The notes under the pieces: generated by a model | Seen by the model: only the letters and a program-made list of their open reading frames with translations | Databases searched by the model: none | Told to the model about the DNA's origin: nothing | Assembly: GCA_017445025.1 (NCBI GenBank) | Contig: JAFSVJ010000060.1 | Span: 1 to 57,768, forward strand | DNA from: Abditibacteriota bacterium | GTDB lineage: Bacteria; Armatimonadota; UBA5829 | Direction: 5' to 3' | DNA length: 57,768 bases | Shown here: one piece after another, positions 8,301-17,358 of the stretch | Layout: each line of letters starts with the position of its first letter | How positions within the stretch are numbered: the stretch's first letter is position 1 | Made by a program: the position numbers and the translations under genes

Positions 8301-9884
8301 ACCGCTAAAGTTAATCTTATAATCCCAATTGGATGTATGATTATTACTGTAAGGAGTAAGTATATGATTATCGGCTCTTACGCTGATAAACACATCATCG
8401 GGAGTGGTTGCTTCGCTGTCAGCCAAAACAAAAGTATTATTTCCGGTAATATTTGGAAAACCGCAATAGTTGGGAATAATTTGGTTATAAGGCTCCACAT
8501 TTCTCGGTTGTCTTCTACTGATTTCTCCTTCAATAGCAATAGGCACAGAGCAGAAGAGGTAGGAATATGTAGCTGTGGTATCATTCAAAACAACCCAATT
8601 TATGGTTGTGACCATTGAACCATACATATCTTTATAACTGTTCTTTATGGGGGCTGCCATTATTTTAGAATTGGCATTTGAAACTCCTTTGGTCACCCAA
8701 CTGTATTTGGCTTTTCCGCTATCCAAAAAGTATGTATTTACACAGTTAAGGTCACCTTTATCATCTACGAAATATGCCCAATAGTCATTAACTACAGGAG
8801 CAAATTCCAAAGTTTCATTACATGTGTTCTCCGTTGTGTATAATTTGAACCAAGTCACACGATTTGTGCTTACGGATTTGTCGTTTTCAAAATCTATTGT
8901 GCACATATAGAGACTTCCTTTTGCGTCATACATCACAAAAGTTCCGTCTCCCATATACTCAGGTCTTGATAAGTTTTCATCAGGCACTTCACCGTTAGCA
9001 CCATCTGTTAAATCAAAACCTTCGCAATAAAATTTATCACCATTTACATAGTATGTGGTGCCACCTACTACAATAGGCATATCACCATAGTAAGAAGCAG
9101 TTGAAAGAAGGCTTTCACCTAAAGTTGCTGCATTTCGTGTCAAGTTTCGTGAACTGTTGTCACACAATAAATTATATAATAAATTAGCTGTATCTTTAAA
9201 TCTGTTGTTTTGAGCATCATATTCGGGGAAACCTGAGTAAATATATACCAAAGTTCCCAAACCATATTTATAATATGCCAGTGGTGTATCTATTTCATGT
9301 AATCTGCTACTGCTGTTATTGGAATTCTTATAATGAAGAGCTTCAAAAGGTTTTTCAAGACCATAATAGGTTATAAAACCGCTTCCACTGTTACTAAATG
9401 AATAGCTACTTGATGAATTATAAGGGAAATTGGACATAACAGAATTGTTATTTGGTGAAAAAGACTGTGAGCTTGTATTTGTGGCAGATGTATCAACCAC
9501 AATACCTCCGGTCCAAGCATAAAATGCCAACTGATCCCAATAATCCTTCATGCTTCCGAAAACTATGTCATAATTCTTTAAAACATTATAAGAAAGTTCA
9601 TCAGAGGTCAATATCCAATAGTTTGCGGCACCGTCACTTTTTCTCGGATTATACAAATATATATCCGCATCATAACCTGTAGAACCTCTTAAAACTTCTC
9701 TGTAATTATTGAAGTTTTCAAGGATATACTTGGCTTGAGCAGGTTGAGTTGAACTTGTGTTGGGCAAAACCATACAAGCTCTTATTTTGGTTCCGGCTGA
9801 ATATGAAACACTTTCAGCCATAACCCCCACAGCCACACAAACAAGTATTGAAATTATTAAAATTTTAAAGATCAGTTTTTTCAT
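5376..9884 (-). CDS. Large secreted PilY1-like protein
   Basis: About 1502 aa, starting at ATG 9884 (GGTGA Shine-Dalgarno) rather than a GTG three codons earlier. A signal peptide covers residues 1-23 or so (MKKLIFKILIISILVCVAVGVMA). The first 250 residues, with KILENF-type helices and a GGIVVDTSAT strand, faintly resemble a class I glutamine-amidotransferase-like fold. The rest is rich in Asn, Tyr and Asp with short beta repeats that look like propeller blades (for example NGHIAVADASTKIIFVIDKSGALLSR). I recognise no catalytic motif. It is the last gene after PilV-, PilW- and PilX-like genes, the place PilY1 occupies in proteobacterial minor-pilin operons, so a pilus-tip or adhesin role is inferred from position. 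Homology to PilY1 itself is not shown. Confidence 0.6.
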   Translation of the reverse strand: MKKLIFKILIISILVCVAVGVMAESVSYSAGTKIRACMVLPNTSSTQPAQAKYILENFNNYREVLRGSTGYDADIYLYNPRKSDGAANYWILTSDELSYNVLKNYDIVFGSMKDYWDQLAFYAWTGGIVVDTSATNTSSQSFSPNNNSVMSNFPYNSSSSYSFSNSGSGFITYYGLEKPFEALHYKNSNNSSSRLHEIDTPLAYYKYGLGTLVYIYSGFPEYDAQNNRFKDTANLLYNLLCDNSSRNLTRNAATLGESLLSTASYYGDMPIVVGGTTYYVNGDKFYCEGFDLTDGANGEVPDENLSRPEYMGDGTFVMYDAKGSLYMCTIDFENDKSVSTNRVTWFKLYTTENTCNETLEFAPVVNDYWAYFVDDKGDLNCVNTYFLDSGKAKYSWVTKGVSNANSKIMAAPIKNSYKDMYGSMVTTINWVVLNDTTATYSYLFCSVPIAIEGEISRRQPRNVEPYNQIIPNYCGFPNITGNNTFVLADSEATTPDDVFISVRADNHILTPYSNNHTSNWDYKINFSGKSIKRNGYIQLNTEETSDRKIVLVNDLPGTTDLPTQEMTFVLDYVPKYGTALRSGLPFATGMFDIHQELVALRNGVVYETAKTAHTNDGDGSELHYINKQAFMEDLRQGTYSRYPQWSYLPHAGFNSVKNPLNQDISIFSNIDWGLPYYATGDVRVFVNGITSYDNDIYVSVTADMGMWKRSAIICLDGNSTPEIHLVDADRNPVRIKYNQINHQGHVREVNYSPRIYQPSVYDTEIAFTDSVFNYNSADFERGIINVNNMNFFNKNGKTQMITSSLPVFVQLEWILDMRAPAPVRTFLPIFPGTCSTLDIASYNNSLGSVSVPISNSAGTNVDKQVYVDLSAWNMVKWYSVLPGNTETFGKPIVVRDKVMVLGDEKDEFGVKKLNKVFTVLLKGNNTGGVKIRENNIRVASLGNDITVNDKLQISANPNKIAVTDGAKVYDLETAKTLILDNSVLEEIDPAGNVAWRLSTIEYDDGNGNDMEFALENPVRARYVFDNGHIAVADASTKIIFVIDKSGALLSRNVSGSNGQWWMFGAFADPYGLLRAGSSLELGYVNDFVFWTDSKSGVTYNHFLVADSTNKRVMDLVIDTDDNGNIINNGFMDNGNVIPYLNWVSYDIIPGNKNNFVSVDITEKVKDASGNEFRAVVAGIANYNTAERNGIRKAKGGSVVMYDYRLTVSDYNKTNQDTYNIRFGRMFDSIGKEGDTIFDDSIYDGISPYISGLKKVAIANLDGRNFNSSDVRNYSELQLVLCDEFGANLYKVNSQEVRNGYVYYFWTFDGTRSVPSRYFGFDNPNYDKLIAGLGTDYLPGRFKPFSSNYYNRVYNGNAAYRTTFAPIKAPIIPLDVKVLDDGKWLILNGYSGNIKYYYQNPYDEIIYEVEGKYQGEAIEVTFDNNNIPKLTWSSNQFESFAIDNFVNVTNPTDEELANWNRVLDEMDIRVYSPQNSPIGYDNNIVGGARYSNRVLKSPKSLDR

Positions 9885-9930
9885 TATAATCACCGACTTT
9901 TAGTTATAATATTCTTATTATATAAAAAAC

Positions 9931-9972
9931 AAAAGCAAAGGATATGACTATTTGCATCTCCCCTTTGCTTTT
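9931..9972 (-). terminator. Terminator after the PilX-like gene
   Basis: AAAAGCAAAGG pairs with CCTTTGCTTTT (11 bp) around a 20-base loop, followed on the minus strand by UUUUGUUUUUUAUA. It lies in the 97 bases between the PilX-like and PilY1-like genes. The last gene therefore probably has its own weak promoter or depends on read-through. Confidence 0.75.
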
Positions 9973-9981
9973 GGAAAATAA

Positions 9982-12585
9982 TTACTCTACTATTCCTTTA
10001 TATACGAGAGTGCTTGAAACAGGTAATTTAGGAGTAATCGGCAAAACTCTGCCCCAACTATCATATCTGATTGGTTCACTGCCTGTCAGAGGATATGTTA
10101 TAGTATCGTCATAGAGAATTGTTAATCCTTGTCCTCCATGGTATGATAATTTACCTGCAATGGCACTACCGGTCTTATTGGTATCGGGGTGATAGGTGGT
10201 TCCCCATTTCTGCATCCAACTGGATTGGTCGCTTCTGCTGGCACTGGCGTTTTCACTGATAGCACCATCAATAATAACTCTGACATCAAGAGGTTTACCG
10301 AAGGACCAAACATTATCGTTATAGCTCTTCATATTGTCAGGTTCAAACCAATAACCGGGAATTACAAAGAAACTACCATTTTGAGCATATATCATAGCTT
10401 CGATTCTAACATCCATGGGGTTTACAAAACAGTTACCTAAGATATATTCACCCTTAGAAGCTTGATCAAGGAATATCTTAATAAACTGATCAACACCCAC
10501 ATTCATATTATAGAAATCGGAGTCATAAAGCCTATAAATGTAAGACTTATATTTCCAACCGCCGGCACTTAAAACATCCAAACCGGTTCCGCCGTCAATT
10601 GTATTCTTGGCAATGGGAGCACCGGAATAGTAAGCGTTACTGCTCTCACCCCATTCAATGGTCTTCCAATCTACATTATAATAGTTGAAAGTTTGCAAAT
10701 AAGCATCGACTGTATCATAGTTTGAACTCTGTCTTATGGCAAAATTCCACTCTGTACCGTCAAAGAGATTCTCTTCACTTTCATAAGGACCGAATTGGAA
10801 TCTCCATTGGAAATTAGAACCTATATCCAAAGGATTAAGTTTCAAGTGGAATGGCGGTTCGTTGGTATCTTCAACATCGCTTTCCACATTTGAACTACCA
10901 AGGCTCATTTCCGGTCTCATAAACATGGTTGTATTTACAACCACGTTCTTTCTTGCCAACAAACTTATGGCAGAGGATTTATCTGTAATACTGTATCCGT
11001 CTCTGTCAACAGCATTCAAAATATCTGTATTATTAGGTCTGTTCTTAAGAATATTACCTTCAATATAAATATTCTCATTGGAAACAACAGTAAGCTGTGT
11101 ATCAGCGGGGAGCATACCCTTTATTCTGATATTACCTTCCGCATACAAAACACCGTTAGAGGGGTAATCCATAACACAAGTGGAACCCCACTCAGGTCTC
11201 ATGTTACCGTTAGCATCACGCCATACAGTTGAGAAATTATTCTTATCAAAGTCAGTTCTTTGAATGGTAATATTATCAACTCCAAGGGTAATTACAACAC
11301 CCTTAGGAATATAATAAGGACCTTGCCAGTTATCGTTAATACCATATCCGGGATTTAACCAGTCGGCTCTCAAACTGTAACCACCAAATAGAGTTTCTGA
11401 TTCCTTTTGAACATCTCCGGTATTGTTAATGTAAATACCATCACCCCAACCAAACTCACCGGTCTTCTTTCCTTCAGCACTTCCGCCGGATATTATACTA
11501 CCTGAGTTTTTGGTCAGTTGTCTGTATCTTGTTAAGCCGCCTCTTTCAAGTTTGAGATCGATTAAAGGAGCATCAAGCTCTTGGATCATACCACCGTCAT
11601 CGGTTGTTTCCTTCTTAAACTCCTCTATATCAACTTGACTTGTCACATTGTTAAAATTCTGATCATATACGGAAACATTTCCACCTATAATTGAACCTGT
11701 AGATTCAATTATATCTCTCGGGGAAATAACTGTTTCTCCGCTTTGATTTGTATATTTCAAAGCTCTCAAAGCTAAGTTTACACTGTTAAAACGAACGGAA
11801 CCGTTTACACGAACACTGGCACCACGTTTTGTGTAGTTGGTGTTTACTCTACCATAATCTTCTGTAAGCTCACCGCAACCCAAATCAAAAGTTGTGTTTC
11901 TCTTATCTTTATTTGTTATAAAACGACCATAATCTGTAATACCAATAGGCTTGTATGCCAAAAGATAGAACTGAGTTCCGTTATCCTTGTAAGGCTTCAT
12001 GGTTGTAGGGTCGTCAGGGTCTACATTACCTTTTCTTGCAATACTTTCAATCTTAATATATTTTCTTGAAGCATCATAATAATTGGCAATAAATCCACCT
12101 TGACTTACATCATAAGAAACGGGATCATAGGTTACTCTAACAAGGAATCTGTTATCACCACTGTTAATTCTTGAATAACCACCATTAGGACCTGCATAAA
12201 TAACTCCGTCCTTATATAACTCTTCCGGCCAATAAGGAATTAACCATTGGTAGTCCGGGTCGCTTTCAGCCAAAGAAACAAAATCACTGCGAACATCACT
12301 TTGTGCGGGAGGAGTGTTAATATTAGGCAATGTCCAATCGTTAACCATACTTATATTGTCAGGTTCCGGACGCCAGTCTGCTCCTTCCGGTGAATACACC
12401 AGCATTTTATTACAATATTCAATACCGTCACTTGCTACTTGCTCAATAGTTGACTTTGCAACAAACCTGTTGGCATGTCTTAGGTTTACTGTCACCATGG
12501 TTATAAACAAACCAAGCATTATTGACAATAATACCAAGATTATCAAGGCAAGAACTAATGTGAAACCTTTGTTGTTCTTAATCAT
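9982..12585 (-). CDS. PilX-like minor pilin with long ectodomain
   Basis: 867 aa. The N-terminus, MIKNNKG followed by FTLVLALIILVLLSIMLGLFITMV, is a PilX-type prepilin signal. It has a short basic leader, cleavage after Gly, and a hydrophobic helix without the usual Glu at mature position 5. It continues NLRHANRFVAKSTIEQVASDGIEYCNKML. The remaining 800 residues are extracellular, with beta-rich segments such as LTVVSNENIYIEGNILKNRP reminiscent of DUF4900-type proteins. Proteobacterial PilX is much smaller (roughly 170-200 aa). It follows the PilW-like gene by 9 bases and is followed by a terminator. It is expected to be cleaved by the prepilin peptidase at 17353-18285. A role as a tip component is inferred from order and N-terminus. 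Confidence 0.65.
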   Translation of the reverse strand: MIKNNKGFTLVLALIILVLLSIMLGLFITMVTVNLRHANRFVAKSTIEQVASDGIEYCNKMLVYSPEGADWRPEPDNISMVNDWTLPNINTPPAQSDVRSDFVSLAESDPDYQWLIPYWPEELYKDGVIYAGPNGGYSRINSGDNRFLVRVTYDPVSYDVSQGGFIANYYDASRKYIKIESIARKGNVDPDDPTTMKPYKDNGTQFYLLAYKPIGITDYGRFITNKDKRNTTFDLGCGELTEDYGRVNTNYTKRGASVRVNGSVRFNSVNLALRALKYTNQSGETVISPRDIIESTGSIIGGNVSVYDQNFNNVTSQVDIEEFKKETTDDGGMIQELDAPLIDLKLERGGLTRYRQLTKNSGSIISGGSAEGKKTGEFGWGDGIYINNTGDVQKESETLFGGYSLRADWLNPGYGINDNWQGPYYIPKGVVITLGVDNITIQRTDFDKNNFSTVWRDANGNMRPEWGSTCVMDYPSNGVLYAEGNIRIKGMLPADTQLTVVSNENIYIEGNILKNRPNNTDILNAVDRDGYSITDKSSAISLLARKNVVVNTTMFMRPEMSLGSSNVESDVEDTNEPPFHLKLNPLDIGSNFQWRFQFGPYESEENLFDGTEWNFAIRQSSNYDTVDAYLQTFNYYNVDWKTIEWGESSNAYYSGAPIAKNTIDGGTGLDVLSAGGWKYKSYIYRLYDSDFYNMNVGVDQFIKIFLDQASKGEYILGNCFVNPMDVRIEAMIYAQNGSFFVIPGYWFEPDNMKSYNDNVWSFGKPLDVRVIIDGAISENASASRSDQSSWMQKWGTTYHPDTNKTGSAIAGKLSYHGGQGLTILYDDTITYPLTGSEPIRYDSWGRVLPITPKLPVSSTLVYKGIVE

Positions 12586-12594
12586 CTTATTTCC

Positions 12595-14520
12595 CTACTT
12601 CAATGAGTTTCCTACAACAACTCTTTCGTTTATTGAACCTGTTCGAGGCTTCTTATAAGTATCCCAAACCACACTCATGTTAAGATTAACATCTATAACT
12701 TGATTGGTTAAGTAAGAAACCGTAATTTTATCGGTTTTTTTGTTAAATTGTATTCTGTATGACTTAATTCTCGGAATATCTCTATATTTTATAGGATATA
12801 TACCATGAGATGGATCATGATTTAATAGAGCTTTCCAATATATAATTCCTTTTTCGTAATCAATTTTATATTGGTTGAAGTTTAACTGACCTATACTGAA
12901 AGCGGCTCTTTGGTATTTAACCGTAGAAACTGTTTCATTATATAAATCATTATAATTATAACCTAAGTCAACAAATGAATAGTTGCTTCCGTTTACCCAG
13001 TATGCATTGTAGTATTCCACATCCTCACTGCCGGGAACAATTGTAGCATTTGAATATGGGTTGAATCTATATGCATAAACTTCAAGCTCAGGATAATACA
13101 CAAATCTTATTTTATCAGGATCATCATTATCAAGATTAGGATCTACAGTTTGTATATCTTCATCCAAACCGGGCCAAGGAACGGGAACCATAGAAAAGTC
13201 CAAATATCCGTTTTCAGCATTGAACTTAAATGCCATTACTTGATCTAAGTCATCCACTTCACCGTTTGCCATATAGTTGTTAACATTAAATTCCAAATCA
13301 CTGTCGTTAACATTAGGATTAATGTCATTCAAATTACTTACATGGTAAACATTTGCGTAATAATCATTTGAACCTACCAAATGCTTCATAACCCACTTGT
13401 CAACAGGTCTTTGGTTAGCCGGGTTAACTCTCACACAATCCACTTCCATGGAATTTCCGAGAAGAGCATATTTGGTTTTAAATGTGACGGGAGGAAAACC
13501 TTGATCGTCTTGGCTGTATGTGGTGCTGGCGTTGGGAACGGGAGTTTCACCGCTAATGGAAGCCGGAGTAAAGGATACAAGTTGGTTAACTTTATATGGG
13601 TGTCCTTCAACATAGTCATCACTCTTACATATTGCCAAATCCACACCTTCCAACATACCCACATTTTGAGCTATGGCTTTCCAATTTTCACAACAATCAG
13701 GGTGATAGAAAACATTAGGGTCTGTAATTCTCTTGTGGAGTCTCTTCTGATACTCTGCACTTGATGAAGACAAACCTTCCAAACTATATTCTTCAGGGAA
13801 TAATCCGTTATCACTGACAGGGTCAAATTCAACTCTGTAAAGGATTAGCTGGTTTTCATCACCTTCAACAGATGTATCTCCGCTGTCGGGAAGCCAACCT
13901 TGTCCATCAGCTGTCACCCAATTGGCAATGTTGTTAGCATCTTCTGTAGTCATAATAGGAAATGCAGATGTTCCATTTTCTCTCAAACCAAGGAAATATC
14001 TGACAACAGTGGTGCTTTTTTCAACAGGAATCTTGGGAGTCACTTTTACATATTCTTCTGTGCCACAATAAGGACACTTGTTTATAGCCAATTCTTTTCC
14101 GGAGGATCTGTAATTTTCACCTCTTTCAAAAGTTCTCGGATAAGCTGTATTATGGTTAGGATTATCACAATAGAACTCTGTTTTTGGCATCATAAGGTTT
14201 ATTACAGCATACTGCATTCTTATGGGAGAGGAAACCCCATTACCGTCTACGTCTACCAAACCGTTTACCGGCAAAAGCATAGGAGTAGATTCACTGTCGG
14301 CAACATACATAGCCTCAGAGATATCCTTTCTTATCATTTGCATAGCCACTCTTGAATTCTGTTGAGCGGTAGTATATGCGGCAGTCATTCTGTTGGTTTC
14401 CAAGGTTTTCATTATAGGAATGAGTAAGAGACCCATCAATACAATTGATATGGCTATTACTACCAAGAGTTCCATTAGGGTAAAACCCTTATAACTAAAT
14501 TTCATCTCTTTTCCCATCAT
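12595..14520 (-). CDS. PilW-like minor pilin with long ectodomain
   Basis: About 641 aa from ATG 14520, which lies just past the stop of the preceding gene. A start at 14505 (MKFSYKG) is equally possible; neither has a clear Shine-Dalgarno. The leader ends in G before [25 protein letters not shown], a class III signal with Glu at position 5. The segment AAYTTAQQNSRVAMQMIRKDISEAM is typical of PilW/PulJ proteins. Unusual for a pilin is the Cys pattern around residues 110-145 (YCDNPNH ... KCPYCG), a possible zinc ribbon or disulfide loop, plus HPDCCENW further on. It is far longer than usual PilW proteins. Confidence 0.65.
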   Translation of the reverse strand: MMGKEMKFSYKGFTLMELLVVIAISIVLMGLLLIPIMKTLETNRMTAAYTTAQQNSRVAMQMIRKDISEAMYVADSESTPMLLPVNGLVDVDGNGVSSPIRMQYAVINLMMPKTEFYCDNPNHNTAYPRTFERGENYRSSGKELAINKCPYCGTEEYVKVTPKIPVEKSTTVVRYFLGLRENGTSAFPIMTTEDANNIANWVTADGQGWLPDSGDTSVEGDENQLILYRVEFDPVSDNGLFPEEYSLEGLSSSSAEYQKRLHKRITDPNVFYHPDCCENWKAIAQNVGMLEGVDLAICKSDDYVEGHPYKVNQLVSFTPASISGETPVPNASTTYSQDDQGFPPVTFKTKYALLGNSMEVDCVRVNPANQRPVDKWVMKHLVGSNDYYANVYHVSNLNDINPNVNDSDLEFNVNNYMANGEVDDLDQVMAFKFNAENGYLDFSMVPVPWPGLDEDIQTVDPNLDNDDPDKIRFVYYPELEVYAYRFNPYSNATIVPGSEDVEYYNAYWVNGSNYSFVDLGYNYNDLYNETVSTVKYQRAAFSIGQLNFNQYKIDYEKGIIYWKALLNHDPSHGIYPIKYRDIPRIKSYRIQFNKKTDKITVSYLTNQVIDVNLNMSVVWDTYKKPRTGSINERVVVGNSLK

Positions 14521-14521
14521 T

Positions 14522-16450
14522 TTATTTACCGTATACATCAAATATCATTTGGCGAGATCTGAATTCATCACCGCTTCTCCAGTAAGCACCCAATGATACA
14601 GAAGTTCCCTTGCAAGATATAATTTCTTTTACGTTTCTGCCTAAATCAACATAACAGGAAGCCTCATCGTCATTTTCAGGATAATCGGAAATCCTGTAAA
14701 GTTGACCGTAGAGAGTCTTTCCGTTTGTTGAAACGTAATCTACTATTATGTCACCACCTGCATAAGCTTGTGGGAAGTATAATCTGTCGCCGTTTACTCT
14801 AAAACCATATTCGTTCCATTCCAAACTATCATTTACATTGTAGTCGGTTCCGTCGGTAGAAAGAATAAACTCACTTGGAAGTTTACACATTCTGACAACC
14901 CAATCTTCTGCGGTTCTAAAGTAATATCTCAAAACTCTATCAGACAAAGGAACATCGTTTTGAATGGTATTTCCACGCCAGTCCACAAGCTTTGCGATAT
15001 TTGTGTTAAACTGAACTATACCATTTTCGTAATCTATTTCAATATCACCGTCTGTTATTGGGAATACTCTTAATCCGGTTTGAGCATCCATTATCAATAT
15101 AGACTGAGATATAACCAAATCACTTGCACTGGTCACTCTTCTACCTAATTGAAGATCTATTCTGTTGGTTGAAGTATTCATAGAACCTCTTATAAGACCT
15201 TCAAAAGTAGGTTCGTCCGGGTTTTCAGTTTCTGAACCGTCATCAATTTCTCCTGAACCGGCACTTAAAACTGAACCTAAACCAAGATTAATTTTAACTG
15301 TATTATCAAAGTTTGACGTTCTTGGGAATTGAATATCCTTAACATTGATTCTTGGGTCGTAGATTAAGTAATCTATAAATGCCTTCAAGGGTTCTTTTTC
15401 TCCGGCATCACCAAAATTAACCTTAGATCCTATTGGGTTGAACATAACTGTTCCCACAACAGGATCAGCCATTATAAATTGATAAGGGTCACTTGTAAAG
15501 TCACCGCTTCCGGTCACTTCTTCAAACACTCTGCATATTTCCAAACTGTCGGGAAGCATAACATAACCGTTTCCAACAGTCAAAAGCTGAGTGGTTCCCC
15601 TCTTTGTTTTTGTGTTAATATTATAATCTTGGAAAGTGCATGACCATTCGCCATTGTAGTTATCGGGAACATCAATGTAACCTTCTTTTCTAAAGGTTTG
15701 TCCTGTGGTCTGATGTCTAACCAAGTATGATATTTTGTAAACTCTGTCGTAATCCATACTTACGGCATAGTCTCCTGTATAAGCAAAGGAAGAAACAAAT
15801 GCCAAGTAAAGTCTTCCGTCTCCACCTTCTGTCCAATATGAAGAATAAGCTGCATCATTCCACATATCAAGAGCGGGATTGGAACTTGAGAAACCTGCGT
15901 CAAGATTAGTCATAGGAGAACCGTAAACCACAAATCTGGAAAGTTTTCCTGTGTTGGCATCTCTTATGGTATCAATGGGACCAAACATTAATGTATACTT
16001 TCCACCATAGAAATTTCCGTTAGCTGTGGTGTAGAAATCTCCTCCGGGAATAACTGTGCTTTCTCCGATAACCTTTCTGCTATTGAGCAATTTATCTCTC
16101 TTGTAAGCACCGTTAATTTCCGTATATTCACCGTTTGTTTTAACAAACACATCCGGCTTTCCTTCGTTAGGGTTATCATTGATAACATTAACCGTATTAC
16201 CGTTATCGTCACAGGGAACAACAGCTATAGGCATATTCTCCTGTCTCATGGTAAAGGCGGCAGCTCTGTCTTTCATGAGCCCCCCGGCAAATCCCACATT
16301 TCTGGAATTCTTTAATATATTAAAACCTTGGGGGAACATTCCGAACAAAACTAACAAACCGGCTGTTAAAACAAATATTGTAACCAGGACTTCAATAAGA
16401 GTAGATCCGGAGTTAGACAATATTCTATTTTCAAAAATAGACTTTTTCAT
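14522..16450 (-). CDS. PilV-like minor pilin with long ectodomain
   Basis: 642 aa. The leader MKKSIFENRILSNSG is followed by STLIEVLVTIFVLTAGLLVLFGMF, the pattern of PilV/GspI minor pilins, with Glu at mature position 5. The next segment, PQGFNILKNSRNVGFAGGLMKDRAAAF, continues the helix. The bulk is an extracellular region rich in Asp, Asn and Tyr with no motif I recognise. It is 1 to 2 bases from the next gene and about 50 bases after the small pilin. The order V-W-X followed by a giant secreted protein matches the pilVWXY1 layout. Size is the oddity: typical PilV is under 200 aa. Confidence 0.65.
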   Translation of the reverse strand: MKKSIFENRILSNSGSTLIEVLVTIFVLTAGLLVLFGMFPQGFNILKNSRNVGFAGGLMKDRAAAFTMRQENMPIAVVPCDDNGNTVNVINDNPNEGKPDVFVKTNGEYTEINGAYKRDKLLNSRKVIGESTVIPGGDFYTTANGNFYGGKYTLMFGPIDTIRDANTGKLSRFVVYGSPMTNLDAGFSSSNPALDMWNDAAYSSYWTEGGDGRLYLAFVSSFAYTGDYAVSMDYDRVYKISYLVRHQTTGQTFRKEGYIDVPDNYNGEWSCTFQDYNINTKTKRGTTQLLTVGNGYVMLPDSLEICRVFEEVTGSGDFTSDPYQFIMADPVVGTVMFNPIGSKVNFGDAGEKEPLKAFIDYLIYDPRINVKDIQFPRTSNFDNTVKINLGLGSVLSAGSGEIDDGSETENPDEPTFEGLIRGSMNTSTNRIDLQLGRRVTSASDLVISQSILIMDAQTGLRVFPITDGDIEIDYENGIVQFNTNIAKLVDWRGNTIQNDVPLSDRVLRYYFRTAEDWVVRMCKLPSEFILSTDGTDYNVNDSLEWNEYGFRVNGDRLYFPQAYAGGDIIVDYVSTNGKTLYGQLYRISDYPENDDEASCYVDLGRNVKEIISCKGTSVSLGAYWRSGDEFRSRQMIFDVYGK

Positions 16451-16501
16451 AATATTCTCGTAAAAAATATATTATTAATATTAATATAATTACTATATTA
16501 A

Positions 16502-17251
16502 TTATAAGGCGTAGTGGTTAGGCTCAATGGTCCACTTTGCGGATGCAACTTGCTTTGTATCAGAATATACATCTACGTGACCATCAAGGAAAAGAACCAA
16601 ACATCTACCTCTTGTGGGGTATTCGTTTTGATTACCGGAGTATGGATAATCAGCGTGGTTCATACACCAACAAACAACAGTATTTGAAGGCGGGTTCTTC
16701 CACTTTAACTGTCTTGCATAGTCTTCGTCAGGGTTTTGGTTGTTTCTGAGCTTCCACCATTCTCTTGAGTAAGATAAAACAGCTGTTGGGTCTGAGTATC
16801 TTCCGTTTTCATCAACAATTGTTTCATCATTAATGTATGCTTCATAAGAAGAATAAGCGTAAATCTCTTTTGTAATATTTACATTATTCTTTTTGTAACT
16901 AACTACTGCAACAGCGTCTGTTGCTTCAAAACGGTCGTCCATAGGACAGTGGAAAGTTGTATAAGTGGGAAGATAATCCCCATTCAGTAAATTACCGGTT
17001 GTTTCATTAATGGGAATAATGTCTCCGTTGTCATCATACTGAGGCTCGGGAGCTAAGCCCTTTGGATATGCCTTATTATCTGAATGAAACATTTCGATAG
17101 CCATACCGATTTGCTTCATGTTATGCATACAAGTGCTTTGCTCTGTTTTTTCTCGAACAGATGACATTATAGGGAAAATAATGGCAGATAATATTGCGAT
17201 TATTGCCATTACAACCAATAATTCTATTAATGTGAAACCTTTTTTTATCAT
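16502..17251 (-). CDS. Type IV pilin / type II pseudopilin-like protein
   Basis: 249 aa. Leader MIKKG, then [24 protein letters not shown], the standard class III signal with Glu5. It continues SSVREKTEQSTCMHNMKQIGMAIEMFHSDNKAYP, as in major pilins and GspG. The C-terminus has FLDGHVDVYSDTKQVASAKW, the DGH block of the HX9DG-type prepilins. Two Cys pairs may be disulfides (TCMHN, FHCPMD, CWCMNH). It comes directly after the prepilin peptidase and before the minor-pilin set, so it may be the major subunit or the FimU-like initiator. An AAGGG Shine-Dalgarno lies 9 bases upstream. Confidence 0.75.
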   Translation of the reverse strand: MIKKGFTLIELLVVMAIIAILSAIIFPIMSSVREKTEQSTCMHNMKQIGMAIEMFHSDNKAYPKGLAPEPQYDDNGDIIPINETTGNLLNGDYLPTYTTFHCPMDDRFEATDAVAVVSYKKNNVNITKEIYAYSSYEAYINDETIVDENGRYSDPTAVLSYSREWWKLRNNQNPDEDYARQLKWKNPPSNTVVCWCMNHADYPYSGNQNEYPTRGRCLVLFLDGHVDVYSDTKQVASAKWTIEPNHYAL

Positions 17252-17323
17252 AATTATAACCCTTATAAGCTATATTAAAACCTATTTTTACATATATTAG
17301 TCTATTTTAAAAATAGTATTGTT

Positions 17324-17358
17324 CCATAAATTTAAAAATTTTTTAAATTTTTTTATGG
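17324..17358 (-). terminator. A/T-rich hairpin after prepilin peptidase
   Basis: CCATAAA.TTTAAAAA pairs with TTTTTAAA....TTTATGG and overlaps the stop codon of the prepilin peptidase. A second palindrome, CTATTTTAAAAATAG, follows at 17302-17316. Probably a transcription end or stability element before the pilin gene. Confidence 0.45.
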
